Origin: Mytilus edulis
Taxonomy: Eukaryota; Mollusca; Bivalvia; Mytilida; Mytilidae
Reading direction: 5' to 3'
Assembly: GCF_963676685.1 (NCBI RefSeq)
Contig: NC_092349.1
Coordinates: forward strand, 82,286,604 to 82,350,603
DNA length: 64,000 nt
A model generated the notes under the pieces. The model did not search any database, had not been told where the DNA came from, and worked only from the letters and a program-made list of their open reading frames with translations. This document shows, in pieces, positions 35,801 through 46,100 of this stretch (the first letter of the stretch is position 1; the number at the start of each line of letters is the position of its first letter). Made by a program: the position numbers and the translations under genes.

Positions 35801-38729
35801 AAATTTACAATTTATCGTTAATATAAGCAATAAAACATTTATTTTACTTTGTTTAGCGTTAGTGGGCTCAACATATCCAGCACTAAGTTTACATGACATG
35901 GAAACAATGAAAATACAGATGGTTGGATGTAAGACATGTAAAGTAATAGCTCACCAAATGGATCTAGATTTCCTTGATATAGTTATTGTGATTGTCAATA
36001 ATGGTAACAAAAACAATAAGGACGATGAAACCAGTTCTACTAGTGTAGGTAAGTGGGTTTTTTTTTACTTTCGATGTCATTATTTTATTTTAAATACCAG
36101 AACACGAAAAAAAAATGCGTAACCAATCACTAACGAGCTAGTGGTTTAAATTGATAATCGGATGAATAAGGAAACAATGATGTTGCATTATTTACTTGCA
36201 AGTAAAATATGTCTTTTTTGGGTTATATTATCTAATGTGAAACAAAATGCATGCTAAACTCCTATTATTTTTCATTAACTCACTTTTGTTTATGATTTAA
36301 CAAAAATAAAATCATTTTCTCTTTCATTTTCACATTTCGTAGCTAGGGTCGACATTATGCAAGGCAAAATACTGCATAACTAGTGTATACCATGTTTTAC
36401 GTGCTACCAATCCTCATGCAATTTTACAAATGATACATATCAGAAAAAAGATTTCGGTCACAACAAAGATAATACAAAAGCAATAAAACAATAGTTAGTT
36501 AGTTCTGCAATGTTTATTCCATCTCAAAACCTTTTGTGTGGCGATTTTCTTCATTTATCTTTTATCTTTTTTAAGATCTCAATATTTTGTTACCGTCACT
36601 GTTTGGTTCTCTTGTAACTGTTGCAGCAGCTGTTGTAGCAGCCTGGCAAGCGCAAAAAAAAATGCTGTTTAAAAGGAGGTAAATAATGATGATAATGATA
36701 AAAATAACATTAAATATTTTCATCCATTCAAAGTATTTTTTTAATTTACTTTCATAAGGAACGCTCAAAGACGTGTATTTGAAAGCCAAAGATGTATTAA
36801 CCCGAATAATGTCAGTCGTTATTATCTGTCGATCTTCGTCTTATCTCCGATTGCTACTTTAATTGCTCGATAGGCTATCGACCCGCCAGAGGGCGGTAAA
36901 TATTTCGAGTTAAAGATGTATAAAAAAAACGAAACAGTTGACGAGCTACATAACTACCATGTTAAACGGAGGTCAACTTTGCCTAGAATATTGAACTTGT
37001 ATCAGAAAAAGGTAAAATCACAAAAAAAAACATAAACTCTGAGGCAATTTCAAAACGCAAAACAAAATATAAACACATCAATCAAATGAACAATGACTGT
37101 CATATTCCTGACTTGGTACAAACATTTTCGTTTGTAGAAAATAATGGATTGAACCTGATTTTATAGCGCCGAACTTCTGAATTGTATGACAGTCGTATCA
37201 AATTCCATCATATTCACAACGATGCGTGAACATAACCGACATCATAGGTAAAATTGTCAAAATAGGGGTACATCAGTCATCACCTTGTCACAATCTCAAT
37301 CAGCACAAAATAACATTTTTATTTGTTGTCTATTTGATGAGTTAAGCTTTTTTCAACTGATTTTTATAGTTCGTTCTTATGTTGTACTGTTATACCACTG
37401 TCCCAGGTTAGGAGGAGGGTTGGGATCCCGTTAACATGTTTAACCCTGCCACATTATTTATGCATGTGCCTGTCCCAAGTCAGGAGCTTGTAATTCGGTG
37501 GTTTTCGTTTGTTTATGTTTTACATATTTGTTTTTCGTTCATTTTTTTACATAAGTAAGGCTGTTGGTTTTCCCGCTTGAATTGTTCTACATTGTCTTAT
37601 CGGGGCCTTTTATAGCTGACTACATGCGGTATGGGCTTTGCTCATTGTTGAAGGCCGTACGGTGACCTATAACTGTTTATGTTTGTGTCATTTTGGTCTT
37701 TTGTGGATAGTTGTCTCATTGGCAATCATACCTCATCTTCTTTTTTATATATATCAAATTTAACAACCACGTTAATTTTTTTTCATAGGATACCAGGTAA
37801 ACAAGGAGAACAGTCATTGTAAACCTCCTCAACTCTGAGGTAAAATACCGCATTATGAGAGAAAAGAAAAACATGGCTAAACAATACACTTTTAGATTAG
37901 TTGATGAAGTTACAAATCCAACATGGAACTGATTACTATACTTCGTGAAAGTGATCAACTTGATAGTGCTTGGTACTTTAATTGTGCTGTATAGGACAAA
38001 AACTTAAGCAGGTAGACGTTTGAAATTTGATGTTTTTGATGACATTGATAAGCGATTGAAATAGTTGGTAACTAATTGAAGAACATATTTTTGTATGACA
38101 GATACATTTCAACTTACATTTAATTATCTTAATATATAATATCTTACTTGCACACAAAATATACTAGTATTAATGGAAACTATCCATCAATTTTTTTATT
38201 ATTTCAATGATTAATATTATTATTTATGGTAATCTTATTATTGTTTTTTTTTTTTTTTTTTTTTTGGTGGATTTTTTTTTCTCCGACAAAAACATTTTCA
38301 TTTTATTGTTTTTTTAATGTGAAATATTTATGATTAGTAATGACCTTTCAATTATCATCTTTTAACAAGCAGTTGATTCCTTGTTTCAACATATTTACTT
38401 AGTTAAGCTTTTTGTTTTTCTTTTGTACATTGTGTATTTAAGAGTTTCTGGGGTTTCTCGTAAAGGTCTATCTTTTTCTGAAGGTATACATTTCATCTAT
38501 TAATTCGTTTTTCTGGTTGATGGTTCCCGGTATATACTGCTGTTCAAAACTCATAAATCCATGGACAACAAACAAAATCGGGGTAACAAACTTAAACCGA
38601 GGGAAACTTATTAAATATAAGAGGAGAACAACGACACAACACTGAAATGTTAACAATGTCTGTATACTTCAAATGACTTTCATTCACTTGTAGATTCCAA
38701 AGGAACCATCCACCAGCAAAACGAATTAA
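29836..38729 (+). CDS. Gene B, type I membrane glycoprotein paralogue
   Basis: Second copy of the family. Coding exons are 31866-31953, 33702-33991, 34332-34485, 35857-36048 and 36576-36682, ending with an in-frame TAA right after the membrane segment (276 residues if all are joined). A further exon matching the last exon of gene A lies at 38694-38729. Two features differ from A and C. The donor after the 154-nt exon is GTTTTC instead of GTAAGA, owing to a small deletion. The membrane exon has no donor at the conserved place and runs to a stop after a basic KRR. If the weak donor is not used, the frame reads on to TAG at 34533-34535 and yields a secreted protein with only the six-cysteine domain. 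Function unknown. Confidence 0.65.
30003..30155 (+). repeat. Dispersed repeat R3 (AATGGGGAATGTG family)
   Basis: AAATGGGGAATATGCAAAAG, then CACTAATGGGTCTGCATCGC and AGGAGGTGGGACTAGGCTGG. Other copies lie at 39958-40115 and 59405-59560, with minus-strand copies at 25905 and 45850. Confidence 0.6.
30640..31205 (-). mobile_element. Reverse-transcriptase remnant in gene B intron 1
   Basis: It is homologous throughout to 43890-44460 in gene C intron 1, where an open minus-strand stretch survives. In gene B the frame is more broken. The shared position shows it was inserted before the B/C duplication. The homologous intron of gene A shows no such segment. Confidence 0.55.
31835..31953 (+). CDS. 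Gene B exon 2: signal peptide
   Basis: Acceptor TTTTGTAG, ATG at 31866, donor GTAAGT. It begins MVFTGFCFNVLWISTTLGLT and continues EAIYSTHTN. The hydrophobic core is less regular than in A but is still a plausible signal peptide. Confidence 0.8.
31954..33701 (+). other. Gene B intron 2
   Basis: About 1.75 kb. It contains a hairpin at about 32204-32260, with a counterpart at 45503-45560 in gene C, and a segment at 33000-33290 shared by all three genes. The 68-codon ORF at 33036-33242 lies in that shared repeat and is not coding. Confidence 0.5.
32204..32260. repeat. Hairpin GTGGTGCACAC
   Basis: GTGGTGCACACTTTGAAATA is inverted at the end as GTGTGCACCAC; AATAACTCGCTTCGCTTGTT forms the tip. 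Gene C has the homologous hairpin with more mismatches at 45503-45560. Confidence 0.65.
33702..33991 (+). CDS. Gene B exon 3: ectodomain, four cysteines
   Basis: 290 nt, phase 1 in and 0 out, acceptor TAATTTCAG, donor GTAAGT. VSVGRFDNTSMCGVFAL is followed by TFQIRSNGQHVNPPC, then SLYLIGVNFINNNYSLSGMC, FKMSDIALHCGRNDTL and a SILLYANQSM end. Four cysteines and N-glycosylation motifs NTS, NYS, NDT and NQS. Cysteine spacing and the alternating hydrophobic pattern recall a beta-sandwich, possibly CUB-like, but the match is too weak to name. Confidence 0.85.
33992..34331 (+). other. Gene B intron 3
   Basis: 340 bp, against 1.9-2.0 kb in A and C. It contains a dispersed repeat piece (ACATCAGTTGTTCGAACTGT at 34040) also found at 3358 and 53480. 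Confidence 0.55.
34332..34485 (+). CDS. Gene B exon 4: ectodomain end, degraded donor
   Basis: 154 nt. LVTEKILRCDDKQDF, then NYEFCQEKVSMLEILFYS and KITVHSR. At the exon end A reads GCGGTAAGAC and C reads GTGGTAAGAT, but B reads GCGGTTTTCA; the donor motif has been removed by a deletion of about four bases. If the exon is not spliced here it continues GFQLTYSTTMTMVLCR to TAG at 34533-34535. Confidence 0.8.
34486..35856 (+). other. Gene B intron 4
   Basis: About 1.4 kb, starting at the weak GTTTTC donor. A degraded R1-like minus-strand piece lies at about 35170-35310 and another at 35515-35690. No coding sequence is seen; stops occur where gene C has a long open frame in the homologous intron. 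Confidence 0.5.
35857..36048 (+). CDS. Gene B exon 5: CxxC and stalk
   Basis: 192 nt, phase 1 in and out. The acceptor used is TTGTTTAG at 35856 (a second AG lies six bases on); donor GTAAGT. ALVGSTYPALSLHDMETMKI, QMVGCKTCKV with the CxxC, then LDFLDIVIVIVNNGNKNNK and DDETSSTSV. The stalk is shorter than in A and C. Confidence 0.8.
36049..36575 (+). other. Gene B intron 5
   Basis: About 530 bp from GTAAGT to TTTTAAG, much shorter than in A (about 0.9 kb) and C (2.7 kb). Nothing recognisable inside. Confidence 0.55.
36576..36682 (+). CDS. Gene B exon 6: transmembrane segment and stop
   Basis: DLNILLPSLFGSLVTVAAAV is followed by VAAWQAQKKMLFKRR and TAA at 36680-36682. The conserved donor of A and C is replaced by an A-rich run of nine A, and the frame ends after a basic cluster. 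B would therefore lack a cytoplasmic tail, unless the GTAAAT at 36679 is used as donor, which would end in phase 2 and not fit the last exon. Confidence 0.75.
37015..37235 (-). repeat. Dispersed repeat R2, minus strand
   Basis: Reverse-oriented landmarks are GTAAAATCACAAAAA, TGTCATATTCCTGACTTGGT and ATGGATTGAACCTGATTTTA. Confidence 0.65.
37380..37742 (-). repeat. Dispersed repeat R1, minus strand, near full length
   Basis: Runs from GAGGGTTGGGATCCCGTTAA through CTTTGCTCATTGTTGAAGGC to TTGGCAATCATACCTCATCT. It is one of the longest R1 copies in the window. Confidence 0.75.
38694..38729 (+). CDS. Gene B tail exon homologue
   Basis: After CACTTGTAG the phase-0 frame reads IPKEPSTSKTN and stops at TAA. 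It matches the last exon of gene A with only silent changes in PSTSKTN. Since the membrane exon of B ends in a stop, this exon may be a relic that was under constraint until recently, or may be reached by a transcript I cannot see. Confidence 0.55.
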   Translation: MPKEPSTSKTN

Positions 38730-38822
38730 CAGGGGAAATGTATACCTTCAGAAAAAGATAGACCTTTACGAATTGACAGGGGAAATGTATACCATTAGAA
38801 AAAGATAGACCTTTTACGGTTT
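38720..38822 (+). repeat. Tandem duplication of about 48 bp in gene B 3'UTR
   Basis: A unit starting ACGAATTAACAGGGGAAATG and ending AGAAAAAGATAGACCTTT occurs twice in a row in B, once in A (from 21033). The first unit includes the gene B stop codon. Confidence 0.75.
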
Positions 38823-39955
38823 TGAAGCCTTCTGTGGATTGATCATTTTTCATTGTTAAAAAACAACTGTTTTTTCAAGGGATGCTTTTTTGTATACTAT
38901 TTTTCTCCAATTGAATTACATATGATTATCTAAAAAGTGTGAGATGATTGATTTCCTCTCAACGTGAAATTAACAAACAAACTGATACCTAATGAATGCA
39001 AATGAATTCCCAGAAAACGATACTGTATTTCTAGAGTGTGTGTGAACGACAGAACGGAACAAATTATACACCTTCCATTTGTCATTAGTATATAACGTAG
39101 TCGTTAAACAACTAACAATTAATCAATTTCATACTATTTATAACTTTTTTATTATTAAAAAATATTTAATACTGAACTTTGTTTTTTTCTAGTAATTAAG
39201 TTTGTTCATAATTCACTTTCCACGAACATATAGTATTGCACAGAATATAAGTTTTTTTGACAGGTGTCATAACACTACGCCAATCTCTTGATTGGCTCAG
39301 TTTAATAAAGGGATTAAAATCAACTATAATCTACCATTAACATGCACTGATACACATCTCGACAATCTGAAAAATGTCACTCACCAAAAAGGCTTTTGAA
39401 AAGACCAGTCCGGTGAAGATGCAGTGGGATTGGTTTTTTGTTTTTTTTAAATCTAAATACTTTCCGTTTTGTACTAGATCATCAAATTGAGAAAACGTAC
39501 ATAAAAACATACAATAAACAGGAAATGCAATACAAAACTAAAGGTAAACTACATTTTAAGTTTAAAACAGCAACGTCATTTAATGATACACGCGGCGATG
39601 ATGTTCAATGCGTTTCATTTAATCATAAATTTATGAAATATGTGTAACGTATTTGATATTCGATTTCCAAAATTTGATATTTTATTTTTTGTTTATATAT
39701 ATATTTATATATATTCATAGGTAATCATTCACCCAATTACCGTGTGCTCTAAGGGTTTTGTTAGTGAGTCAGTATAATGATGTTACTATTTAAGTTTGAA
39801 TATGATCCTGTATTTGCTCTCTCTCTCTCTCTCTCCCTCTCTCTTCGAATCGTCAAAACTCGGATAGGGTGATACCTTTTCAACGAGGCATATGATTGAT
39901 AAAAACACATCTAGTCTTCAACAATTCATTAAGTGTTTTGTACAACAAAATAGAA
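38823..39955 (+). other. Gene B 3' flank; CT microsatellite
   Basis: Homologous to the gene A flank up to about 39780. A CT-rich microsatellite lies at about 39816-39846, with a TA-rich run at about 39695-39715. No exon seen. Confidence 0.5.
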
Positions 39956-39957
39956 TT

Positions 39958-40115
39958 GAGAATGGAAATGGGGAATATGTCAAAGATACATCAACACGTT
40001 CAAAGAGAAGATAATAGGCGAAGGCCACCAATTAGTCTGAAACGCAGCGAGAAATTCCACACCCAGAGGTGGGCATCGACTTTTCCTTAAACAAAAACGT
40101 GTGATAGTTCAGTGA
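39958..40115 (+). repeat. Dispersed repeat R3
   Basis: GAGAATGGAAATGGGGAATA at the start; CCACCAATTAGTCTGAAACG and CCCAGAGGTGGGCATCGACT inside. Confidence 0.65.
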
Positions 40116-40770
40116 AAATGGACGTCATACAATAGCACTTCACACATTACAATATTTAAAAAAATAGCGATTAAAATATTTTTCTCAAAACTTACAAATA
40201 TATATGCAAAGTTTTTTTATATATATATATATATATTCAAAACTTTCAAATCTATAAGCAATAATTTTCTATTAATGTGCAATACTTACGAATATACATG
40301 ATATTCTATCTATAACACTAAAATAACGAGGTCCTATTTGTCTGCCGTCATCGAATAAAAACGACAATCAAAGAATTCAACTTTATATATAGCTAATATA
40401 GGACAATAGTGTAGATTAAAAATTACACCTCCCCAGACCCTTATGTTTTCCACATAATTATTATTGCCAATAACTAATAAGTTCCGGGTCGAATCTGATA
40501 CCGATACCAATAGTATATTCACTTGTCACCAATTACCTTATCTGTACGTTCTACATTTGACAGGCTCACCACCGGTATATAAAGATTTTCCTATATACAC
40601 GGGTCATAATCAAAGGGTTGGCACTACTTAATTCAATCATTATCAAATTGTTCCCTATTGTAGTATTTTAATCAGCAAGACTTTCTTAGATAACAATACA
40701 AATAACAATCCGTAATTACATATTTATTCAGAATGCAATATTATTGAATATATATTTTTTTTCACATTTA
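40116..40770. other. Intergenic, no gene seen
   Basis: AT-rich with a TA run at about 40217-40234. No exon or repeat border could be set. Confidence 0.45.
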
Positions 40771-40773
40771 AAT

Positions 40774-40862
40774 AGGTGTAATACCACCAAATCATGGTAC
40801 GTCACATCCGGTTGTATTTCAACAAAGACTAATAGGGTGAAATCAATGGTGGTATTACACCT
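40774..40862. mobile_element. Internally deleted inverted-repeat element, 89 bp
   Basis: It has ends AGGTGTAATACCACCA and TGGTGGTATTACACCT, with AAT on both outer sides. Just inside the left end is a TCACATCCGGTTGT stretch, and inside the right end CAACAAAGACTAATAGGGTG. The same two ends enclose about 460 bp at 41858-42321, so this is a deletion derivative. Confidence 0.8.
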
Positions 40863-40978
40863 AATGAGGGAAGCTGTACATGCACCTTTGACCTTGAGAG
40901 TAATATCATTTGTTAAAGTTTCTTGTAATTTGAGTGAAATATTACAAAACTTAAAATATGTTAAGTTGATTGTATAAA

Positions 40979-41372
40979 AAAGAAGATGTGGTAAGATTGC
41001 CAATGAGACAACTGTCCACAAGAGACCAAAATTACACAGAAATTAACAACTATGTGCAATTTGTTGTTGAATAAAAATAAAATAAAAAGACATTAACAAC
41101 CATAGGTCACCATACGGCCTTCAACAATGAGCAAGGCCTATACCGCATAGTCAGCTATAAAAAGTGTCCGATAAGATAATGTAAAACAAGTCAAACGAGA
41201 AAAACTTACGGCCTTATTTATATTTGAAAAAAATGAACGAAAAACAAATATGTAACGCATAAACAAATGACAACCACTGGATTAAAGGCTCCTGACTTGG
41301 GACAGGCACATACATAATTAATATGGCGGTGTAACATGTTAGCGGGATCGCAACCATCCCACTAATCGGGGA
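40979..41372 (+). repeat. Dispersed repeat R1, near full length
   Basis: GAAGATGTGGTAAGATTGCC at the start, CATACGGCCTTCAACAATGA in the middle, GGCTCCTGACTTGGGACAGG and AGCGGGATCGCAACCATCCC near the end. Confidence 0.8.
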
Positions 41373-41857
41373 CAGTGGTATAGTTTGAGTCTTCAAAACA
41401 CATTCTATGAGAAAATTTTGTTGAAATAGGACTATCATGAATAATCATGTGACAAAACAAGCCATACTATTTTTTTTTTTTTTTTTTATGCCATTGTTTT
41501 TATTCAATGGCCTGAAAAGTTTCAATTTTGCTAAAATGAGAGGAAAAAAAATACCAAAAAATGCCTTATAAAACGACAAAGAGGCCCATAAGTGGTATTT
41601 ATCTTCCTGAAATCATCTTCTCTATCCTATTCAACTGTTTGTAGGCAGGTAAGATAGATATTTGATTATTTATTGGTCCATACTCTATTCTATTTTGGTG
41701 CGGCTTGGTTTGGATTTGTCGAAAAATTTTGCTCGAATCGCTGTAGATGTCGTCTTTCATTATACTAGATTTGTCTCAAACTCTTGAACTGATTATGACA
41801 GAACTTGACGGAAATGCTTGAAATAACCAATATTTCAAAGGAAATAATGTCTTCTGT
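41373..41857. other. Intergenic, no gene seen
   Basis: Contains a poly-T run at about 41470-41487. Nothing else recognisable. Confidence 0.45.
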
Positions 41858-42321
41858 ATGTGTAATACCACCAAATCATGGTACGTCACATCCGGTTGTC
41901 ACAAGTAGGTCGAAAAAAATATTCCCCTGAATTTGACAGTTGTATGTTATTAATCCTACATTTTATTGCAGTAAAAGCATTTTTGTGTCATAAACATATG
42001 TCTTTGGTATTTCAAAACACCATTATGTTTTATTTGGGATTTCTATACAAAATTTTGCAATCTTCAGGTAACAAGGTGACTAAACCTTGTATACAGATAA
42101 AAGAAGGGGAGAAGTCTGATTAGTTAACTTCCAATTATGGTTATTTTCTTATATGCGATAAAATGTTATGTGAAAATACATTCTATAGTTCTGGACAGGA
42201 TAAAATTTAATTCATGCTAAGTATTTCTTTATCTAAAACAAAGATAAGTTTCTGCACATTTTTTTGAAAACTGCAAATTCAACAAAGACTAATAGGAGAA
42301 ATCAATGGTGATATTACACCT
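41858..42321. mobile_element. Inverted-repeat element, 464 bp
   Basis: Ends ATGTGTAATACCACCAAATC and ATCAATGGTGATATTACACCT-type; the inner parts match the 89-bp element at 40774. It contains an 81-codon ORF without recognisable motifs, so it is taken as non-autonomous. Confidence 0.75.
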
Positions 42322-42764
42322 ATAGAAGATATTGCATATATTTTATTTTTATTTTTATAAATATATATACAAACATATTGCATGTATAATTGAAACTTAG
42401 GAATATAAAAAAAAACAATTTCGAATAGACAATTCAAAGCAATGATGGGTTCCTCATCTATGGCAAATGTTACGTCAACATATCCGAAATCTACGGCAAA
42501 CGTTTTAACAATCATAATCTATGGCAAGTTTTGTAGTTTCCTAATCTATGACAGATTTTGTGCAAATGTAGAACCAGGTTAACATTTACAATTACTGATT
42601 TGTATTAAGTAAGTTGAAATGTACGATGTAAATATACATTTAGTCAAATATACAAAAAATCATTTTATTGAACCTTGTTTTTACTTTGAAAAAATAAAAA
42701 CTATATGTTGGATTTATGTACATGAAGAATAAATAAAACATTTCACAAAATAATTCATAATTAA
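42322..42764. other. Intergenic with ATCTATGG-type repeats
   Basis: At about 42440-42560 units like CATCTATGGCAAATGTTACG recur, related to the cluster at 22430-22600 behind gene A. From about 42660 the sequence is homologous to the region upstream of gene B. Confidence 0.5.
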
Positions 42765-43085
42765 ATTTCTTCGGAAACGCAATGTACCGTCACAAGGCGA
42801 TATACAGTTAGTAACCATTCTCACATATGAATACAAGGTCAATGCAATTTCACTGCGCAAAAAGCACAGCTGCAGTATATAATAAAACACACAGGGTGTC
42901 TTTCAATATTTAAAATACCTTTGTTATGTGATAAATGTTAATACTTTACTTGGTAAGAAATACATCTTCATTGAAAGCTAAATTTATAACTTCCTCGTAA
43001 CAAGTATTATTTTTTCTATTAATTTTTTTTTACAAAAGCATTATTAGAATTTAAGAAGTCAAGCATTAGTATTTGTTGTTATTAA
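42765..43085 (+). promoter_or_regulatory. Conserved upstream block of gene C
   Basis: Close match to 29500-29835 before gene B: TACCGTCACAAGGCGATATA, then TCAATGCAATTTCACTGCGC and AGGGTGTCTTTCAA. Probable promoter region by position; no core motif assigned. Confidence 0.35.
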
Positions 43086-43117
43086 TCTGAGAGGTATTCC
43101 AAGTGAACGTATCGAAC
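43086..43117 (+). other. Gene C putative noncoding 5' exon
   Basis: The stretch TCTGAGAGGTATTCCAAGTG is followed by an AACGTATCGAAC end before the donor GTGAGT; homologous to gene B. The start is approximate. Confidence 0.45.
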
Positions 43118-46100
43118 GTGAGTACTGTGAATATGGAGTATTTATTTTTGAGTATATTATTTTAGGAAAAGCTATAAAACCAGGTTCAATCCAACATTTT
43201 CTACATAAGAAAATGCCTGTACAAAGTCAGGAATAAGATAGTTGTTATCCATTCGTTTGATGTGTTTAGACTTTTGATTTTGCCTTTTGATTTTGGACTT
43301 TCCTTTTTGAATTTTCCTCGGAGTTCATTTTTTTTGTGTTTTTACTTTTTAGCAGATTAGTTAAAAATATAAGAAAAATAATCTATGATTTTTTTTATTC
43401 AATCGTGAAAATTAGTGAAATAAAATTGAATTGGAAATGCCAGCACCAGGAGGTGTGCCTAGGCTGGAGCCTTAATAAAATTGTGTACTTGTTCAGTGAA
43501 AATGAACGTCAAACGAAATTTACAAAACATATTAGATCAAGACTTACAAAGGCTAGAGGCTTCTGACTTCGGATATGCGCACACATGCTGCAGGGATAAA
43601 TATGTTTTGGGAGATATCATCCCTCCCCATTAACAACTAGCCAATGTAGAATAGAGAAACACAGAGCAAAAACGCACAGTAAAACTCAGTTTAAAAGAAG
43701 TCCGAGTACGATTTCATAAAAGGTAACATATGAAGATAAGCAAAATAAAAATTACACATAAATTAACGAAGGACTACTAACAGTTACTGACATGCCAGCT
43801 CGAGACCTCAATTAAACTGAGTGAAAGATTGTGTCTTCATCATACGAAATACCAATTACTAGTTTTATAATAAATGTGTATATTTCCAAGGCAAAGACCC
43901 TATGATTGAATCAATATATATATCCCAAAATATGCAATCCTTGATGACCTGACAACAATATCGTAACTATATCCCTTTTGAATAAGTATGTTTAAAGGTT
44001 TGGTTAGCCAATGGGGTTATTGCCGACATTTTTGTGCTTTGTAAAGAAGATTACCATAAAATATATGATGTGGAATACATAAATGTATGACATCTGCATG
44101 TTGGTTTATATTTATCAAAAATATCCTTGTACCGATGATAAAATTAATTACATGTTTTTACTAGTTTATGATTTCTTGCGTTAAAATCATAAACGTTGTA
44201 GCATATACGACATACTCGAACAAAATATATAAATCTCCTAAGATGGTGACAAGGAAACGTCTCTCACTGAAAATGGAGAAAAGAAAATCATCTCTTGAAT
44301 CGTACATTTTTGTATTAAGTTTCCCGTTAACAATATGGATATTAAGATCCAGGAAAGGACAGTGTTGTTTGCTAGTTTTAGAATTCCTGGTATTAAAAGT
44401 CAGTTCGACAGGATAAATCACGTTTAAGTTGTCATTATTGAAAGCCAATTGTCATCCAAATATCTTATTAACATGACATTAAAAAATATTAACCTTGTGA
44501 AAATTTAAAAAAGATCAGTTTACTATGACGCTTTTGTATATCTATATAATTAATATCATCAGATTTCTTTGCCAACTAAGTTACTTAATATTGCATAACT
44601 TTATACCTGATTCATGTGATTAGAAGTTAATAAAGAACGATTATAGTGAATGTTTTACATTTTTTATGTGACTTGCATATTTCACATGTCCTCTCATTCA
44701 CGACTAACGAAAATATGACAATAACCACAATAATCCTAGTCGTAGGGTAGTTTGGATATGATTTTTAATAATCTGTCTTTTCGTCGCTTCTCTTTAGTTA
44801 TTGTGTTGTAATTTGTTTTTCAGTGTGGGTATTTAATTGATAACTTGATCATTTTCTTTGTTTTTTGTGTTTCTTCTGTTTAAAGATCTAAATTTTTCAT
44901 TTGGTTAAACATTATTTTCAAATCTCGTCGAGTCTTGTTTTTCTTCTTCACCAATATTCAATTGTATCACTTTCTCTTACGTATTCTATTAAAATAACAT
45001 GTCATGGTTTGATGAAAAAAATAGAAAACATTTGTGTTTCGTTTTATAAAGTTAGTCAGTATAGAATGTATAATATTACAGAAATTTACAAAATTAACTA
45101 ACAAAAAACCTTTATTTTGTAGAACAGGAGTTTATTTTATTAAAAACTCCAAAATGGTTTGCACAGGCGTTTGCTTTAACGCGCTGTTGATTTGTATGTT
45201 TATTGGCACTACAGAATCTAAATATTCTACACATGCAAATGGTAAGTCATACTATAAAATTACTAGATATAGTACGTTACATAGAACATAGAATACATCG
45301 GTAAATTATACTTAATAATAGTTTGATATTGTACAATAGTTTAATTTTGGTTGTAACGCTTCTTCTTATTGGCTGTCAGCATATAGACACAATTTAGTCA
45401 TTCGACCGTGACATCATCAACGTTTTTTCATGATTTACTCCGCTTTAGAATTTAGAATTGAATTATGAGGAATGACTGTAATACAGTTTTCTGTACATAA
45501 ACTATGTGGTGCACACTTTACAATAACCCGCTACGCTGGTCATTCAGTATCCACCACATTTTTTATGTTATTCCGTCATAGACAGAACAAAATCTTACAG
45601 TCATTCCTCAATGAACAAACTTTAAACACGCAAGCTAAATGTGGGTTATTTGTATCGACCGCTCCGATTAAAATAATTATTTTATAAGCAGATTTGCGAA
45701 TGTCAGAAATAGTTCAGTTGGTATCATATCGTCTGTATGTTTGATTATAGTCAGGCAATGTTTTTTAGTTTCTAATGAAATTCACCTCTTTTCATTTTCT
45801 TGTAAATTAGTATTTGTAGTGTATGATTTTTATGCATACTATTTGTAAAGGGGCCAGCTGAAGGACGCCTCCGGGTGCGGGAATTTATCACTGCATTACA
45901 AACCTGTTGGCGACCTTCTGCTGTTGTCTTCCCTATGGTCGGGTTGTTGTCTCTCTGACACATTCCCCATTTCCATTCCTAATTTTTTAAACGCAAAGAA
46001 AATGTGATATGATTTGCCAATGAGACAGCTGTCAAAACGGTACTCAATGACGTAGTAGAAATAAACAACTTCAGGTCGACATACGCCTTTAACATCAACT

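Larger units (their letters stand above)
36683..38693 (+). other. Gene B 3' region between membrane exon and tail exon
   Basis: Contains R2 on the minus strand (about 37015-37235), R1 on the minus strand (37380-37742), a poly-T run near 38245-38265, and a dispersed repeat near 38535-38650. No counterpart of gene A exons 7-9 was found here. Confidence 0.5.
43118..45122 (+). other. Gene C intron 1
   Basis: About 2 kb. Holds R2 (43165-43350), R3 and R5 pieces (43430-43850) and the minus-strand reverse-transcriptase remnant (43890-44460). Ends CCTTTATTTTGTAG. No host exon seen. Confidence 0.5.

Noticed and set aside
37741-37853. Possible extra tail exon of gene B after TTTTCATAG (GYQVNKENSHCKPPQL)
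   Set aside because: Phase could fit, but there is no homology to gene A tail exons, and the membrane exon of B already ends in a stop.
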